NCBI GenBank assembly: GCA_023957755.1
Contig: JAMLGT010000016.1
Location: 32,001 to 87,776, forward strand
DNA: 55,776 nt
Source of the DNA: Chitinophagaceae bacterium
GTDB lineage: Bacteria > Bacteroidota > Bacteroidia > Chitinophagales > Chitinophagaceae
Direction: 5' to 3'
The first letter of the stretch is position 1; every line of letters begins with the position of its first letter. The translations under genes and the position numbers were made by a program. Positions 19,374 through 29,003 of this stretch are shown one piece after another. The notes below the pieces were generated by a model that searched no databases, was not told the DNA's origin, and saw only the letters and a list, made by a program, of their open reading frames with translations.

Positions 19374-19919
19374 CTAATGTGTATCATTCTCCAGAAATAC
19401 GGACTTTGTGATTTCATAGACAAAATTCAGTTTAGGTACCTCTCCGAAATACTTCACTTCCTGCTCGCCTGTTTTTACTGCCCCAATTTTTACAATCGAC
19501 TTTTGCGAGGGAATATTTACGGCTCCGATATGAAAGATCACCTTTTCGGCAAATTCAAATGCATGTCGGAGCATCAGCCTTTTCAGGCGGTGATTATATC
19601 CCCGGCCCCAGTGGTCTTTGGCAAAAAAAGTGTATCCAATCAGGATCGATTTATCAGTAGGATTCCAGTCATAGAACCTTGAACTTCCAATCACATTCCC
19701 GCTGGCCCTATCGGTTACCAACAAGGCCCCTCCTGATTGCATGGCCCCTTCAAAAAATGTCTGAAACACCTCGCGCTGATAACGATTTTTATTGGGATGA
19801 TGCGCCCATATCTCAGGATCGGAGGCCACGGCATAGAGCCGTTCGAAATCATCCTGTTGCAAGGGCACTGCAACAATCTTTTCATCTTCCAAAACGGGTT
19901 GAAGGTTAACCTTATCCAT
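19374..19919 (-). CDS. GNAT-family N-acetyltransferase
   Basis: This 181-residue single GNAT domain belongs to the RimJ/RimL-like subgroup: LQQDDFERLYAVASDPEIW at the N-terminus and NVIGSSRFYDWNPTDKSILIGYTFFAKDHWGRGYN through the acetyl-CoA site. The pyrophosphate loop (usually R/QxxGxG/A) reads HWGRGYN, with the next helix LKRLMLRHAFEFA. Substrate is unknown; protein N-termini or small amines are both possible. It lies 91 bp upstream of the acyl-CoA dehydrogenase gene. Confidence 0.9.
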   Translation of the reverse strand: MDKVNLQPVLEDEKIVAVPLQQDDFERLYAVASDPEIWAHHPNKNRYQREVFQTFFEGAMQSGGALLVTDRASGNVIGSSRFYDWNPTDKSILIGYTFFAKDHWGRGYNHRLKRLMLRHAFEFAEKVIFHIGAVNIPSQKSIVKIGAVKTGEQEVKYFGEVPKLNFVYEITKSVFLENDTH

Positions 19920-20020
19920 ATCTAATCACTTTTTTTAATGGATGGCCAAAATACCACACTTTTATAAAATTCAATGGCGGATTTATTTATAGCAGTGACA
20001 CAATCGAATATCTTTCTTAA

Positions 20021-20220
20021 AATATTGTCCAGCTAAGTTGGAATAAAGGCCACTAGCTTGGGGCCTAAATTTAATACCCTGCCCTTCTATGAATGTCTCA
20101 CCAAACAAAGGCTTAAGCCCCATTTTGAATAGCATAACCAAAAACAATGGTTTTTTATTTTTCAACCAAAAGTGGAATCGCAGTCCATACTGATCAATTT
20201 GATTTGCTCTTTTACCGCAA
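20021..20220 (+). repeat. Dispersed repeat, copy B
   Basis: Shorter and more decayed relative of copy A (16123-16400), in the same orientation. It lacks about 70 bases between CTAAATTTAATACCC and the ATG-like position. The 19920-20674 gap also holds a GGAGGGCTA/TAGCCCCCC inverted repeat (20311-20339) and the element described at 20378. I see no gene in the gap. Confidence 0.7.
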
Positions 20221-20377
20221 CTATAAAGGGTAAATCTGGAGCAGCCCTATTCATATCCAATCTCGCCTGATTAAAAATTTAAGTGTCGGTAGTCAAAATT
20301 CTTTAATAGTCCGGAGGGCTAAAACTATAATAGCCCCCCGCCAGGCCAGGGGTAACGAATGAATTTTTATTACAACT

Positions 20378-20591
20378 CTGAAAGGGTTGAACATTTTACA
20401 ACAAATATTTTTTATCAAAGGCAATTCTATTTTCGATCAACAGGCACTTAAATTCATTAAAAAAACTTTCCTTTTTATTGTCTTCCAACTTCCTATTTCA
20501 TTTTTATTTGTTCAACCCTTTCAGGGTTAATTCTACACCTATTTATCCTCCGGTTCCACCAGGGAGCTATTCAAATTCAGGCCCTTCGGGC
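20378..20591. repeat. Inverted-repeat-bounded intergenic element of Bacteroidota type
   Basis: A perfect 15-bp inverted repeat, CTGAAAGGGTTGAAC (20378-20392) and GTTCAACCCTTTCAG (20510-20524), encloses 117 bases. It is followed by a CCGGTTCCACCAGG segment and a GCCC-TTC-GGGC hairpin (20581-20591). From memory, the same modules (CAACCCTTTCAGGG, GCCCTTCGGGC) recur between genes in many Bacteroidota genomes. A 66-codon ORF across it is not convincing. Confidence 0.6.
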
Positions 20592-20674
20592 TTTAACAGC
20601 ACCTCAAATTATAAAATGGCCAAAAATCTCTTACCAAAAGAGTTTATTCAAATATCCAATACCTTAGTATCCAG

Positions 20675-21583
20675 ATGAAAACTGTAATTATCTCTGGCGG
20701 AACAGGCGCTATTGGCAGCCGGCTCTCACGCTCTCTTGCAAATGAGGGCTACCGGGTAATCATACTCACCAGAAAAAAAACTCACCCACCTGTCCACCCC
20801 AACTGTGCCTTCTCTTACTGGAATCCCGACACCGGAGATACAGATTCCCAAATCTATGCTGAAGCTGATTGCATCATCCATCTGGCAGGAGCAAATATTG
20901 CAGAAAAGAAGTGGACGGATAAGAGAAAGCAAATAATCACTCAGAGCAGGCTCCACAGCCTTGCCACCATTGCCAAAGGCCTGAAGGCTGCTTCATCAAA
21001 AAAGCCTGACATCATTATTGCATCCGCAATCGGTTACTATGGTTACGACCAGCCCGAAAAGGTTTTTCACGAAGACGATCCTCCCGGAAAAGGTTTTCTT
21101 GCGGAAGTATGTGTCCGGCATGAAACCGCAGCCAGAGAGTTGTTTGGCGGCCATAGACTGGTATTGCTACGCACCGGCGTAGTGTTAGATAAGCACTCGG
21201 GCTTTTACAAAGCTGTAGCGCAATCATTGAAATACAGAGTAGCCGTGATCTTCGGCTCAGGAAGGCAGATGGTCAGTTGGATACACATTCACGACCTCTG
21301 TCAAATTTATATTTTCGCTCTTAAGAATACCGATATGCAGGGTGTCTTCAACGCCTGCGCTCCCCACCCAGCCAGCCTGAAAGAAATCACCGTATCAATG
21401 GCAAAAATTCATTGCGGTTTTTACTTCATTAAAATCAGCGTGCCGGCTTTCATGCTCAAACTCATGCTGGGCCGGTTGGCAGAGGAAGCCTTACTGGGCA
21501 CCGCCAATGTGAGCGCTCAGAAATTAATTGAGCAGGGATTCGAATTCCGCTATCCTTCACTGAACATGGCGACAGAAGGATAA
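20675..21583 (+). CDS. TIGR01777-family NAD(P)-dependent epimerase-like protein
   Basis: The 302-residue Rossmann protein of the extended SDR superfamily has the dinucleotide motif ISGGTGAIGSRLSRSL at residues 5-20. It also has IHLAGANIAEKKWTDKRK and IIASAIGYYG, a family signature, and the C-terminal DUF1731-like tail (FMLKLMLGRLAEEALLGTANVSAQKL). This set defines the TIGR01777 group (YfcH-like), whose physiological substrate is unknown. The start at 20675 places the glycine-rich loop correctly at the N-terminus. It may be transcribed together with the downstream kinase gene, 50 bp away. Confidence 0.93.
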   Translation: MKTVIISGGTGAIGSRLSRSLANEGYRVIILTRKKTHPPVHPNCAFSYWNPDTGDTDSQIYAEADCIIHLAGANIAEKKWTDKRKQIITQSRLHSLATIAKGLKAASSKKPDIIIASAIGYYGYDQPEKVFHEDDPPGKGFLAEVCVRHETAARELFGGHRLVLLRTGVVLDKHSGFYKAVAQSLKYRVAVIFGSGRQMVSWIHIHDLCQIYIFALKNTDMQGVFNACAPHPASLKEITVSMAKIHCGFYFIKISVPAFMLKLMLGRLAEEALLGTANVSAQKLIEQGFEFRYPSLNMATEG

Positions 21584-21633
21584 TCCCCATCAGCAGAACT
21601 CATATACCTTCGCAAAATAACAGGTCAATTGCA

Positions 21634-21993
21634 ATGGCTATGAAAAAACAAACGTTTTTAAAATCGCTTGCGGTAGCACTACACGGGATCGTGCAATTCT
21701 TTGCCGGAGAGCGAAATGCGCAATTACATCTTGTTGCTGCGCTGCTGGTGATCGCGCTTTCCATCGCACTCAAAATCTCAGGAATTGAATGGCTATTCAT
21801 AGCGCTTTCTATCAGTCTGGTATTTATTACAGAGATCATCAACACTTCACTGGAGAAAATATGCGACCTCATCAGCAAAGACTTTCATCCGGATATCAAA
21901 TTTATAAAAGACATCAGCGCAGGCGCTGTGTTGATTGCCGCCCTATTCAGTGTAGTTACAGCCTGCATTATCTTCATTCCCAGGTTCCTTTAA
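21634..21993 (+). CDS. Diacylglycerol/undecaprenol kinase, DgkA family
   Basis: This small integral-membrane kinase (119 residues, three transmembrane helices) phosphorylates diacylglycerol or undecaprenol with ATP. Family residues are visible: FFAGERNAQLHL near the N-terminus, the conserved EIINTSLEKICDLI metal/ATP segment, and FIKDISAGAVLIAAL. Gram-positive-type members are undecaprenol kinases, and which lipid is used here is unresolved. An ATG two codons in (21640) is an equally good start. Confidence 0.93.
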   Translation: MAMKKQTFLKSLAVALHGIVQFFAGERNAQLHLVAALLVIALSIALKISGIEWLFIALSISLVFITEIINTSLEKICDLISKDFHPDIKFIKDISAGAVLIAALFSVVTACIIFIPRFL

Positions 21994-22041
21994 GGTATGG
22001 CTATTTTTATGTAGCGGAGTTTTTCAGCCTTTCATACAGCA

Positions 22042-22079
22042 CAAAAAAAGGGTGCCGCACCAATAGGTACAACACCCTT
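22042..22079 (-). terminator. Intrinsic terminator of the S9 peptidase gene
   Basis: Stem AAGGGTG/CACCCTT (22049-22055 with 22073-22079) followed on the minus strand by a seven-T run, 27 bp beyond the S9 peptidase stop. The convergent kinase gene ends 50 bp away on the other side, so both may use it. Confidence 0.85.
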
Positions 22080-22105
22080 CTTTATTGTTTCAATTAACTC
22101 TCCGA

Positions 22106-24982
22106 TTAATAACCCAGGCCCCAGTCTCTCCCCTTGTCGATTGCAGGTACACCTTCAGTAATCCAGCGGGGCGCCTTATCACCTTTCAGCAACCAATCAA
22201 AAAATTGTTGTTCACGTATCTGGATATCCTTCCTGTTTTTACGCTCTACCAGGTTATGCTCCTCTCCGTTATAGTTAAGCATCCAAACGGGCTTGCCCAG
22301 TCGGCGCAGTGCTGTAAACATTTCAATCCCCTGATACCAGGGCACCGCACCATCATTATCATTTGCCATAACCACTACGGGTGTCTTCACATTTCTGAAA
22401 TGAAAAAGCGGTGAATTCTCTGTATAAAGATCCGGCCGCTCCCAGATGGTAGCGCCTATCCTGCTCTGCGTGTGTTCGTATTGAAACTGGCGATTCATAC
22501 CACTACCCCAGCGAATACCTCCATAGGCGCTGAACATATTTACTACAGGCGCCCCTGCCCATGCGGCCTTAAACATATTGGTCTTTGTAATCAGATAGGC
22601 TACCTGATATCCTCCCCAACTCTGTCCCTGAATTCCCATTCGGCTGCCATCGATTCCTTTCTTCTTTGCCAACGCCTGTGCACCACTCACAATATAATCG
22701 TATGCAGAATTGCCCGGATGGCCTTTCACGTAGGCAATATCAGGGGCAAAAACCACATACCCCCGGCTTACAAAAAAGGAAATATTTAGTCTGCTGGGAG
22801 TGGGCGATGGCGCCTGGTAATTATTCAGGCCATCGGACAGCCTCTCATAGAAATACAAAATGACAGGATATTTTTTAGTAGAATCAAAATCTTCCGGCTT
22901 ATACACTATTCCTTCAGACTTCTTGCCACTGAAGGTTGTCCAGCTAAACAGTTCCGCAGTACCCCAATTATAGGATGCCTGTTGCGGATTGATGGCGCTT
23001 AGCTTCTCTTCGTTTCCACCTACATAAGCATATAAATCGGGTGATTGTACGTAAGATTCTTTCGTATAGATAATGCTCTCTGCATCCTTTGCCTTTTGTA
23101 ATCCTTTCAGGCTGAAAGCTCCATAGGAAACATCAGTCATCTGCAACTTATTACCCAGGTGCGACTTTACAATCGCCATTGATTTATCGACATCATTCAC
23201 TACCGACAGATAAATTTCCTGTCCGGGAGTTAAGAATTTCTCCTCTCTGTCCACGCGCATATACCTGTACACCTTCTTGTTCTTTCTGCCATCAGGCGTT
23301 ATTCTTACAGGAGCATTTTTCCCTGTGGGATCCAGCTTCCAGATATCATAACGGTCATATACATAAAATGCGGCATCATCTTTTTCCCAGTCCATCGTAC
23401 CATAAGATCTTGGATCGTCCGGCACATCATTGAGTTCATCAAATAAAGGCACAGGCACTCGCTGCGATATATTCCTCATTACGCCATTATCCCATACGAA
23501 ATAGTTCTTTGCTGTAATGTCATACATCTGAATATATCTCCCTCCGGGCGATGCCGACGGAAATCCGTTGAAATTCTTTTTTACCAATGTTTGTTTTCCG
23601 GTATTTACATCCACTACGTAAATGTCTCTTGGTGTTTTGCCCAGCCATTGCGAAGCAATTCTTCTGCTTCCGGTATCGGTAGTGGCCAGAAACCAGTTGC
23701 CATCGCCTTCAAGTACCGGTTGCACAGAAGGCAGGCCGGGTGAGCCGATCTGCTGCATGGTTCCCTTTTCCAGGTCATACACCGCCAAATAGTTGGCACG
23801 CTGATCGATCGTCAGCCTCTTCAGTTGCTGCGGTTGCAGGTAATCGTCTTTGTAATTCCATATATCCAATTTCACCAAATCCATTTCTATCAAAGTGGTG
23901 TCTTTGGGTGGCCTTATCGGTGCAGTTCCAAACATCAGGCGTTTGCCTGATTTGCTAAACTTCAGATTACCATTCTCGCTCACACTACTTCCTGAAGGCA
24001 TGCCCCGGGTACCTTTGTTTACAATCTGCAATGCACTATCGGCTCCTTCAGAATAGAGATACAGGTCGTAGAATTTCTGAAGTGCTTTCTTATCCTTTTC
24101 TCTTTCGGCTACAAAAGCCAGTTTGTCTCCTTTCTCACTGAAAGTGAAATTCTTAAATACATTTCCACCTTTCATAATGGTAACAGATTGATCTTTCTCC
24201 GGATAATAAATCACAATCAGATCCAGGGAAGCAGAATCTTTCGCATTCTTCTTCTGGTGCATTACCAGCCGCTTTCCAGATTCATCAAAGGAATAATCGC
24301 CGGTATTGTTGAAAGTAATTTCTTTACCGGTAGCCAATGCTCTGAGCACTAACTGGTCTCCATCGGGCTTCGCCTCAGGAGTTGTGGTATCTTTCCTGAT
24401 ACTTGTAGCTATCGCATCTGCAACAGGTTCTCCTTTCAGTTGATTTAGCAACTTCGTCAGTGAATCTATCCTGTGTTTCAGGCTGTCCACCACTTTTGAC
24501 GAAGGAGGGGCGGCAGGCTTTGCGGGTTTCGCAGCAAGCTGATAGGCCAGCCAGCCGGCTCCCTTTTCAGGAAACCTGAACGATTTGATTCCGGCTATCT
24601 TAAGAATATCTGTTTTGCCCAACTCTACCAATCCCATAGAATCTTTGGGCATATCCTCCGGCTTTTTCTTTTTTATCTGTGCTTCCCTTGTGTCTTTAAA
24701 AAAGGGTTTGATCCTGAAAACAACAAAACGGCTGTCTTCAGATATTGAAGCATTTTGCGCTCTGTCAATCTCCATTTTGAACTTCGGGCCTTGTAGCGAT
24801 TCGATATACAATGTGCCGTCTCCCTCCTGGGGAGCAACTACATAAACCACCCATTTGCCATCGTTGCTAATCACCCTGGGGCCTACCGTCTGCCAGCCAT
24901 CATATACTGAATGGTCAAGCGGTTTCTTTTGTGCTATCCCAATCAGCGGTAGAAGAAAAAATAATAAAATGATTCGTTTCAT
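22106..24982 (-). CDS. Secreted prolyl-oligopeptidase-family (S9) serine peptidase
   Basis: The 958-residue protein has a signal peptide (FFLLPLIGIAQ). A degenerate beta-propeller of about 650 residues precedes a C-terminal alpha/beta-hydrolase domain. The catalytic triad is visible: Ser in GIQGQSWGGYQ, Asp in MANDNDGAVPWYQG, His in NGEEHNLVERKNRKD. Between about residues 150 and 190 there is an Ala/Pro/Lys-rich stretch and a predicted coiled coil (VDSLKHRIDSLTKLLNQLKG), an insertion not usual in the family. Such periplasmic enzymes trim oligopeptides, often as dipeptidyl- or acylaminoacyl-peptidases. The gene stands alone and ends at a terminator. Confidence 0.93.
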   Translation of the reverse strand: MKRIILLFFLLPLIGIAQKKPLDHSVYDGWQTVGPRVISNDGKWVVYVVAPQEGDGTLYIESLQGPKFKMEIDRAQNASISEDSRFVVFRIKPFFKDTREAQIKKKKPEDMPKDSMGLVELGKTDILKIAGIKSFRFPEKGAGWLAYQLAAKPAKPAAPPSSKVVDSLKHRIDSLTKLLNQLKGEPVADAIATSIRKDTTTPEAKPDGDQLVLRALATGKEITFNNTGDYSFDESGKRLVMHQKKNAKDSASLDLIVIYYPEKDQSVTIMKGGNVFKNFTFSEKGDKLAFVAEREKDKKALQKFYDLYLYSEGADSALQIVNKGTRGMPSGSSVSENGNLKFSKSGKRLMFGTAPIRPPKDTTLIEMDLVKLDIWNYKDDYLQPQQLKRLTIDQRANYLAVYDLEKGTMQQIGSPGLPSVQPVLEGDGNWFLATTDTGSRRIASQWLGKTPRDIYVVDVNTGKQTLVKKNFNGFPSASPGGRYIQMYDITAKNYFVWDNGVMRNISQRVPVPLFDELNDVPDDPRSYGTMDWEKDDAAFYVYDRYDIWKLDPTGKNAPVRITPDGRKNKKVYRYMRVDREEKFLTPGQEIYLSVVNDVDKSMAIVKSHLGNKLQMTDVSYGAFSLKGLQKAKDAESIIYTKESYVQSPDLYAYVGGNEEKLSAINPQQASYNWGTAELFSWTTFSGKKSEGIVYKPEDFDSTKKYPVILYFYERLSDGLNNYQAPSPTPSRLNISFFVSRGYVVFAPDIAYVKGHPGNSAYDYIVSGAQALAKKKGIDGSRMGIQGQSWGGYQVAYLITKTNMFKAAWAGAPVVNMFSAYGGIRWGSGMNRQFQYEHTQSRIGATIWERPDLYTENSPLFHFRNVKTPVVVMANDNDGAVPWYQGIEMFTALRRLGKPVWMLNYNGEEHNLVERKNRKDIQIREQQFFDWLLKGDKAPRWITEGVPAIDKGRDWGLGY

Positions 24983-25042
24983 AAACTGTTTTTCGGTTAA
25001 GAGATAAATGAATAGAGATATCCTGCCAGTGATACCAACAGG

Positions 25043-25450
25043 CTATTTTGGAAATTGCTGATACTTGCCTAAATCCATTGTAGGCACCAGCCCATTTGCA
25101 GGCATATAGATTATCTGTGGCAGGCTTCCTTTGTCTGCCAGCTTTTCAAGTGTTCTGATAAAAAGGTATTGGTTATACGTCTCGTTGAGTGTGCCGTTTT
25201 CCACCTTCATCGCTTCTGCCATTCCTTTGGCTCGTTCGATTTCGGCCTGGGCATTTAGTTTTTCGGCCTCCAGCCTTGCCTTGGCCTCCTCAACCAAAAT
25301 CCTTCTGTTTTGTTCAGCTTTGGCCATCTCAGCCTTTCCGGCCATCTCCTGTTGCCATACTCTGTAAGTGGGCAATCCAAACATTAGCGCCAGGATAATG
25401 ACAACCACAATGAGTACTCCCCAAATTGTAATACCTGCCAGTCTGTTCAT
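25043..25450 (-). CDS. Short membrane-anchored 'membrane protease subunit'-like protein
   Basis: The 135-residue protein has one transmembrane helix (about 8-28), a charged coiled-coil helix rich in Ala/Glu/Lys (about 35-90), and a compact C-terminal tail with LPQIIYMPANGLVPTMDLGK. The helix resembles the stalk of SPFH/stomatin/HflK proteins, but the SPFH domain itself is absent. Short stand-alone proteins of this shape recur in Bacteroidota under the name membrane protease subunit. It looks intact and not a broken copy, since it has a good start and stop. Function is unknown. It lies 90 bp downstream of mfd on the same strand. Confidence 0.8.
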   Translation of the reverse strand: MNRLAGITIWGVLIVVVIILALMFGLPTYRVWQQEMAGKAEMAKAEQNRRILVEEAKARLEAEKLNAQAEIERAKGMAEAMKVENGTLNETYNQYLFIRTLEKLADKGSLPQIIYMPANGLVPTMDLGKYQQFPK

Positions 25451-25540
25451 GTTTTTTTGGAATCAAATATATTGAAATATCCCTGTTGCACTCGAATGAT
25501 TACCGTCGAAAGTGTCAGATTATATTCTCTTGTTATAAGT

Positions 25541-28500
25541 CTATTTCACGGAGGTTTCCTGCAAGCCTGGTACCAGCGACTGAATATGCCTGTTCATTTC
25601 TGTAAGGAAGTGGAAGATTCCTGCCATTGTATTTACATCCTTAACCACCAGTATTCCAAGCCTTCCATGCTGCTGAAGTCTGGCTTTATTCGTTCGTGTT
25701 TGTATAAAGCTCAATATTCCCTCAAAGGTCTTACTGCTGAAGTATGGAGATTCCGGATTGGAAACAAAGAAGCAACGAAGCAATCCTTTCTTCAGCACCA
25801 ACTTCTCGAAGCCAAGTTCCACTGCCAGCTTTCTTGTTCTCACGGTAGTAAAGAGCGCTTCTGCCACTTTTGGGACAGGGCCAAATCTGTCTTCCAGCTC
25901 TTTGTGCAACTCTTCCAGCGCCTCCTCTGTTTCACAATGATCGAGCCTTGAGTACAAACTCAATCTTTCTGTAACATTCTCCACATAGTCATCCGGTAGC
26001 AATATTTCCAAATCGGTATCAATTGTACAGTCAGATACATAATCGTCCTGTTTGCTAATCTCCTCTCTGAACACTTCCTTAAACTCATTCCTTTTCAACT
26101 CTCTGATAGCTTCATCAAGAATTTTATGATACATCTCAAACCCAATCTCTGCAATAAATCCACTTTGCTCACCCCCAAGCAGATTTCCGGCACCACGAAT
26201 ATCGAGATCACGCATGGCTATCTGAAATCCGCTTCCCAAATCACTATACTGCTCAAGTGTGGTCAGCCGTTTTCTGCTATCATCCGGCAGCGTACTCATC
26301 GGGGGTGCCAACAGATAACAAAAAGCTTTCTTATTGCTCCTGCCCACTCTGCCGCGCAACTGATGCAGATCGCTCAGGCCAAACTGGTGTGCATTATTAA
26401 TGATAATTGTGTTGACATTGGGGATATCTACTCCACTCTCCACAATATTAGTCGACAGCAACACATCATATTTTCTGTCAATGAAGTCCAGAATCGTCTG
26501 TTCCAGTTCACTGCCTTCCATTTTTCCATGCGCCATAGCGATTTCCACATCAGGACATAGCTCTTGTAGCATGGTCTTCATTTCCGCTAAGCCTTTCACT
26601 CTGTTATGAATAAAGAATACCTGTCCACCACGTTCCACTTCAAAATAAATTGCTTCACGAATAAAGTCTGCATTGAAGATGTGCACCTCGGTCTGAATCG
26701 GTTGCCGGTTGGGTGGTGGTGTATTGATGATGCTGAGGTCGCGCGCGCCCATCAGGCTAAATTGAAGTGTACGTGGAATTGGTGTAGCTGTCAGTGTCAA
26801 AGAGTCGACCGTTGCACGCAGTTGCTTTATTTTTTCCTTCGCGGAAACACCAAACTTTTGTTCTTCATCTATTACCAGAAGTCCGAGATCCTTGAAATGT
26901 ACGTCTTTCCCCAGAAGGGCATGTGTGCCTATTATGATATCAATCTTGCCCTCTTTTAGTTTCAGAAGCGTTTCCTTCTTTTCTTTGGATGATTTAAACC
27001 GGTTCAGATAATCCACCGTCACAGGAAAGTCGGCCAGCCGCTCACTGAAGGTCTTAAAATGCTGGTAGGCAAGTATCGTAGTGGGCACCAACACAGCAGC
27101 CTGCTTTCCATTAAGGCAGGTTTTAAAGGCGGCTCTTATCGCTACCTCCGTTTTTCCGAAACCCACATCCCCGCACACCAGTCTGTCCATCGGTGATTCA
27201 CTCTCCATATCTTTCTTCACATCGGCTACAGCCTTACTTTGGTCAGGCGTATCCTCATAAAAGAAAGAAGCTTCCAGTTCATGTTGCATATAACCATCAG
27301 GCGTATGTGCAAATCCCTTCTCACTTTTCCGTTTTGCATACAGGCTTATCAGGTCTTTGGCTATATCCTTCACCTGCTTCCTGGTCTTCTCCTTCAGTTT
27401 GTTCCAAACATCACTGCCCAGTTTATTGAGCTTCGGTACAGTACCTTCTTTACCACTGTATTTACTGATCTTATGAAGCGACGAGATATTTACATAAAGC
27501 AAATCATGATCCTTATAGATAATTCTGACTGCTTCCTGCACCACGCCATTATTCTCAATCTTCTGCAATCCGCTATATATGCCCACCCCATGATCAATAT
27601 GAGTGACATAATCGCCGGGTTGCAGTTCTCTCAGCAGTCTTAACGTCAATGCCTTATTCTTGCTGAAAGCCTGTTTCACCCTATACTTATGATACCGCTG
27701 AAAGATTTCATGGTCGGTATAACAAACCACTTTGAGATCGTGATCTATAAATCCCTCATGGATCGAAACCGCTACCGGAGTAAACTGTATGGGAGCACCC
27801 TGGTCTTCAAATATGGAATGTAGCCGCTCGAGCTGCCGCGGATTCTCTGCGAAAATATAAAGAGCGTACTGCCTGGCTTCATACGATTTCAGATTATCAA
27901 TGAGCATGGTAAACTGACGATTGAAAGCAGGCTGTGCTTCCGTATGGAATACCACCTCATTAACTGATGCAAAATGCTTCTTAGTGCCAAACTCTACCAG
28001 ATACCGCTCTTGTATTTGCTGCTCCAGCATGTCGGCACTCACAAAATCTTCCTCCACGAAATCTCTTCTTTCCTCGTCACTCTCCTCCTCAGTTACCATG
28101 ACTTCATCAGCCGACTGAAACTGTTCAAAGTCCAGTGCATGCTTCTGTATTCTATCTTTGATGAATTGCCATTCCTCTATCCACACCACCGTATTTTCGG
28201 GCATAAAGGACAGAAGCGATACTTTCTCCTCGGTGCCAAACTGAGTATCTACATTAGGTAAAATATTCACCTCAGTCAGCGCCCTTTCACTTATCTGGCT
28301 TTGAGGGTCAAAGATCCGGATACTATCCACCTCTTCTCCAAACAACTCAATACGATAGGGTTTTTCATTTCCAAATGAATACACATCGAGGATACCGCCC
28401 CGCAGTGCGATCTCGCCGGGCTCATACACAAAATCAGTCCGTACAAAACCAAAATTGATGAACCGCTCAAGAATACGATCCAGATCAATTGATTCTCCTT

Positions 28501-28969
28501 TTTTAAAGGTAATAATATGCTCATTGAGCAGATTGGGCAATACCACTTTTTCGTGCAGCGCCTCAGGATAGGTAACCACAATCTTTTTATTGCCCCCTCT
28601 CGATATTCTTGACAATGCCTCGGCCCTGAGCATCACGTGGCTCATGTTCAATACCGAAAAATTCTTCTGATGCTTAAAGGACGAAGGAAAATAGAACACA
28701 TCCATTGCCCTTGAAATATTTTCAATATTATTATGAAAATAGGCGGCTTCTTCCGCATCGCGCAGCACAATCAGGTGATTCCATTTAGCACATTCAGGCT
28801 GATTAATGAAAGCGGTAAACACCCATTCGCGACTGCTCCCTGTAAGACCTGATAAATGCAGTGGTGGAGGCGTGGGAATACAGACAGCATCGGACATAGA
28901 AAGCCTGTCGGAAATTGTTAATATCCGTTTATCTTCTTCAAACGTTCTCAACAACTCATCCAGATTCAT
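25541..28969 (-). CDS. mfd: Transcription-repair coupling factor
   Basis: Mfd displaces RNA polymerase stalled at DNA lesions and recruits UvrA. From the ATG at 28969 it is 1142 residues, and MNLDELLRTFEEDKR matches the family N-terminus. A longer frame to 29080 would add 37 unrelated residues and overlap the divergent gene. GAGAGGAG lies just upstream, one of few clear Shine-Dalgarno sites here. Order of parts: UvrB-like N-terminal domains, the RNA-polymerase-interacting CarD-like domain (LQPGDYVTHIDHGVGIYSGL), the translocase with Walker A VCGDVGFGKTEVA, Walker B VIDEEQKFGV and motif III LTATPIPRT, a RecG-like TRG segment with QLRGRVGRS, and the C-terminal UvrA-masking domain. All key motifs are intact. 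Confidence 0.97.
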   Translation of the reverse strand: MNLDELLRTFEEDKRILTISDRLSMSDAVCIPTPPPLHLSGLTGSSREWVFTAFINQPECAKWNHLIVLRDAEEAAYFHNNIENISRAMDVFYFPSSFKHQKNFSVLNMSHVMLRAEALSRISRGGNKKIVVTYPEALHEKVVLPNLLNEHIITFKKGESIDLDRILERFINFGFVRTDFVYEPGEIALRGGILDVYSFGNEKPYRIELFGEEVDSIRIFDPQSQISERALTEVNILPNVDTQFGTEEKVSLLSFMPENTVVWIEEWQFIKDRIQKHALDFEQFQSADEVMVTEEESDEERRDFVEEDFVSADMLEQQIQERYLVEFGTKKHFASVNEVVFHTEAQPAFNRQFTMLIDNLKSYEARQYALYIFAENPRQLERLHSIFEDQGAPIQFTPVAVSIHEGFIDHDLKVVCYTDHEIFQRYHKYRVKQAFSKNKALTLRLLRELQPGDYVTHIDHGVGIYSGLQKIENNGVVQEAVRIIYKDHDLLYVNISSLHKISKYSGKEGTVPKLNKLGSDVWNKLKEKTRKQVKDIAKDLISLYAKRKSEKGFAHTPDGYMQHELEASFFYEDTPDQSKAVADVKKDMESESPMDRLVCGDVGFGKTEVAIRAAFKTCLNGKQAAVLVPTTILAYQHFKTFSERLADFPVTVDYLNRFKSSKEKKETLLKLKEGKIDIIIGTHALLGKDVHFKDLGLLVIDEEQKFGVSAKEKIKQLRATVDSLTLTATPIPRTLQFSLMGARDLSIINTPPPNRQPIQTEVHIFNADFIREAIYFEVERGGQVFFIHNRVKGLAEMKTMLQELCPDVEIAMAHGKMEGSELEQTILDFIDRKYDVLLSTNIVESGVDIPNVNTIIINNAHQFGLSDLHQLRGRVGRSNKKAFCYLLAPPMSTLPDDSRKRLTTLEQYSDLGSGFQIAMRDLDIRGAGNLLGGEQSGFIAEIGFEMYHKILDEAIRELKRNEFKEVFREEISKQDDYVSDCTIDTDLEILLPDDYVENVTERLSLYSRLDHCETEEALEELHKELEDRFGPVPKVAEALFTTVRTRKLAVELGFEKLVLKKGLLRCFFVSNPESPYFSSKTFEGILSFIQTRTNKARLQQHGRLGILVVKDVNTMAGIFHFLTEMNRHIQSLVPGLQETSVK

Positions 28970-29003
28970 TCCGCTCCTCTCAAATAAAGGGCACAAATTT
29001 ACG

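Noticed and set aside
28806..29003. Upstream extension of the endonuclease frame
   Set aside because: Would be antisense to the mfd N-terminus; the family-like N-terminus begins only after 29004.
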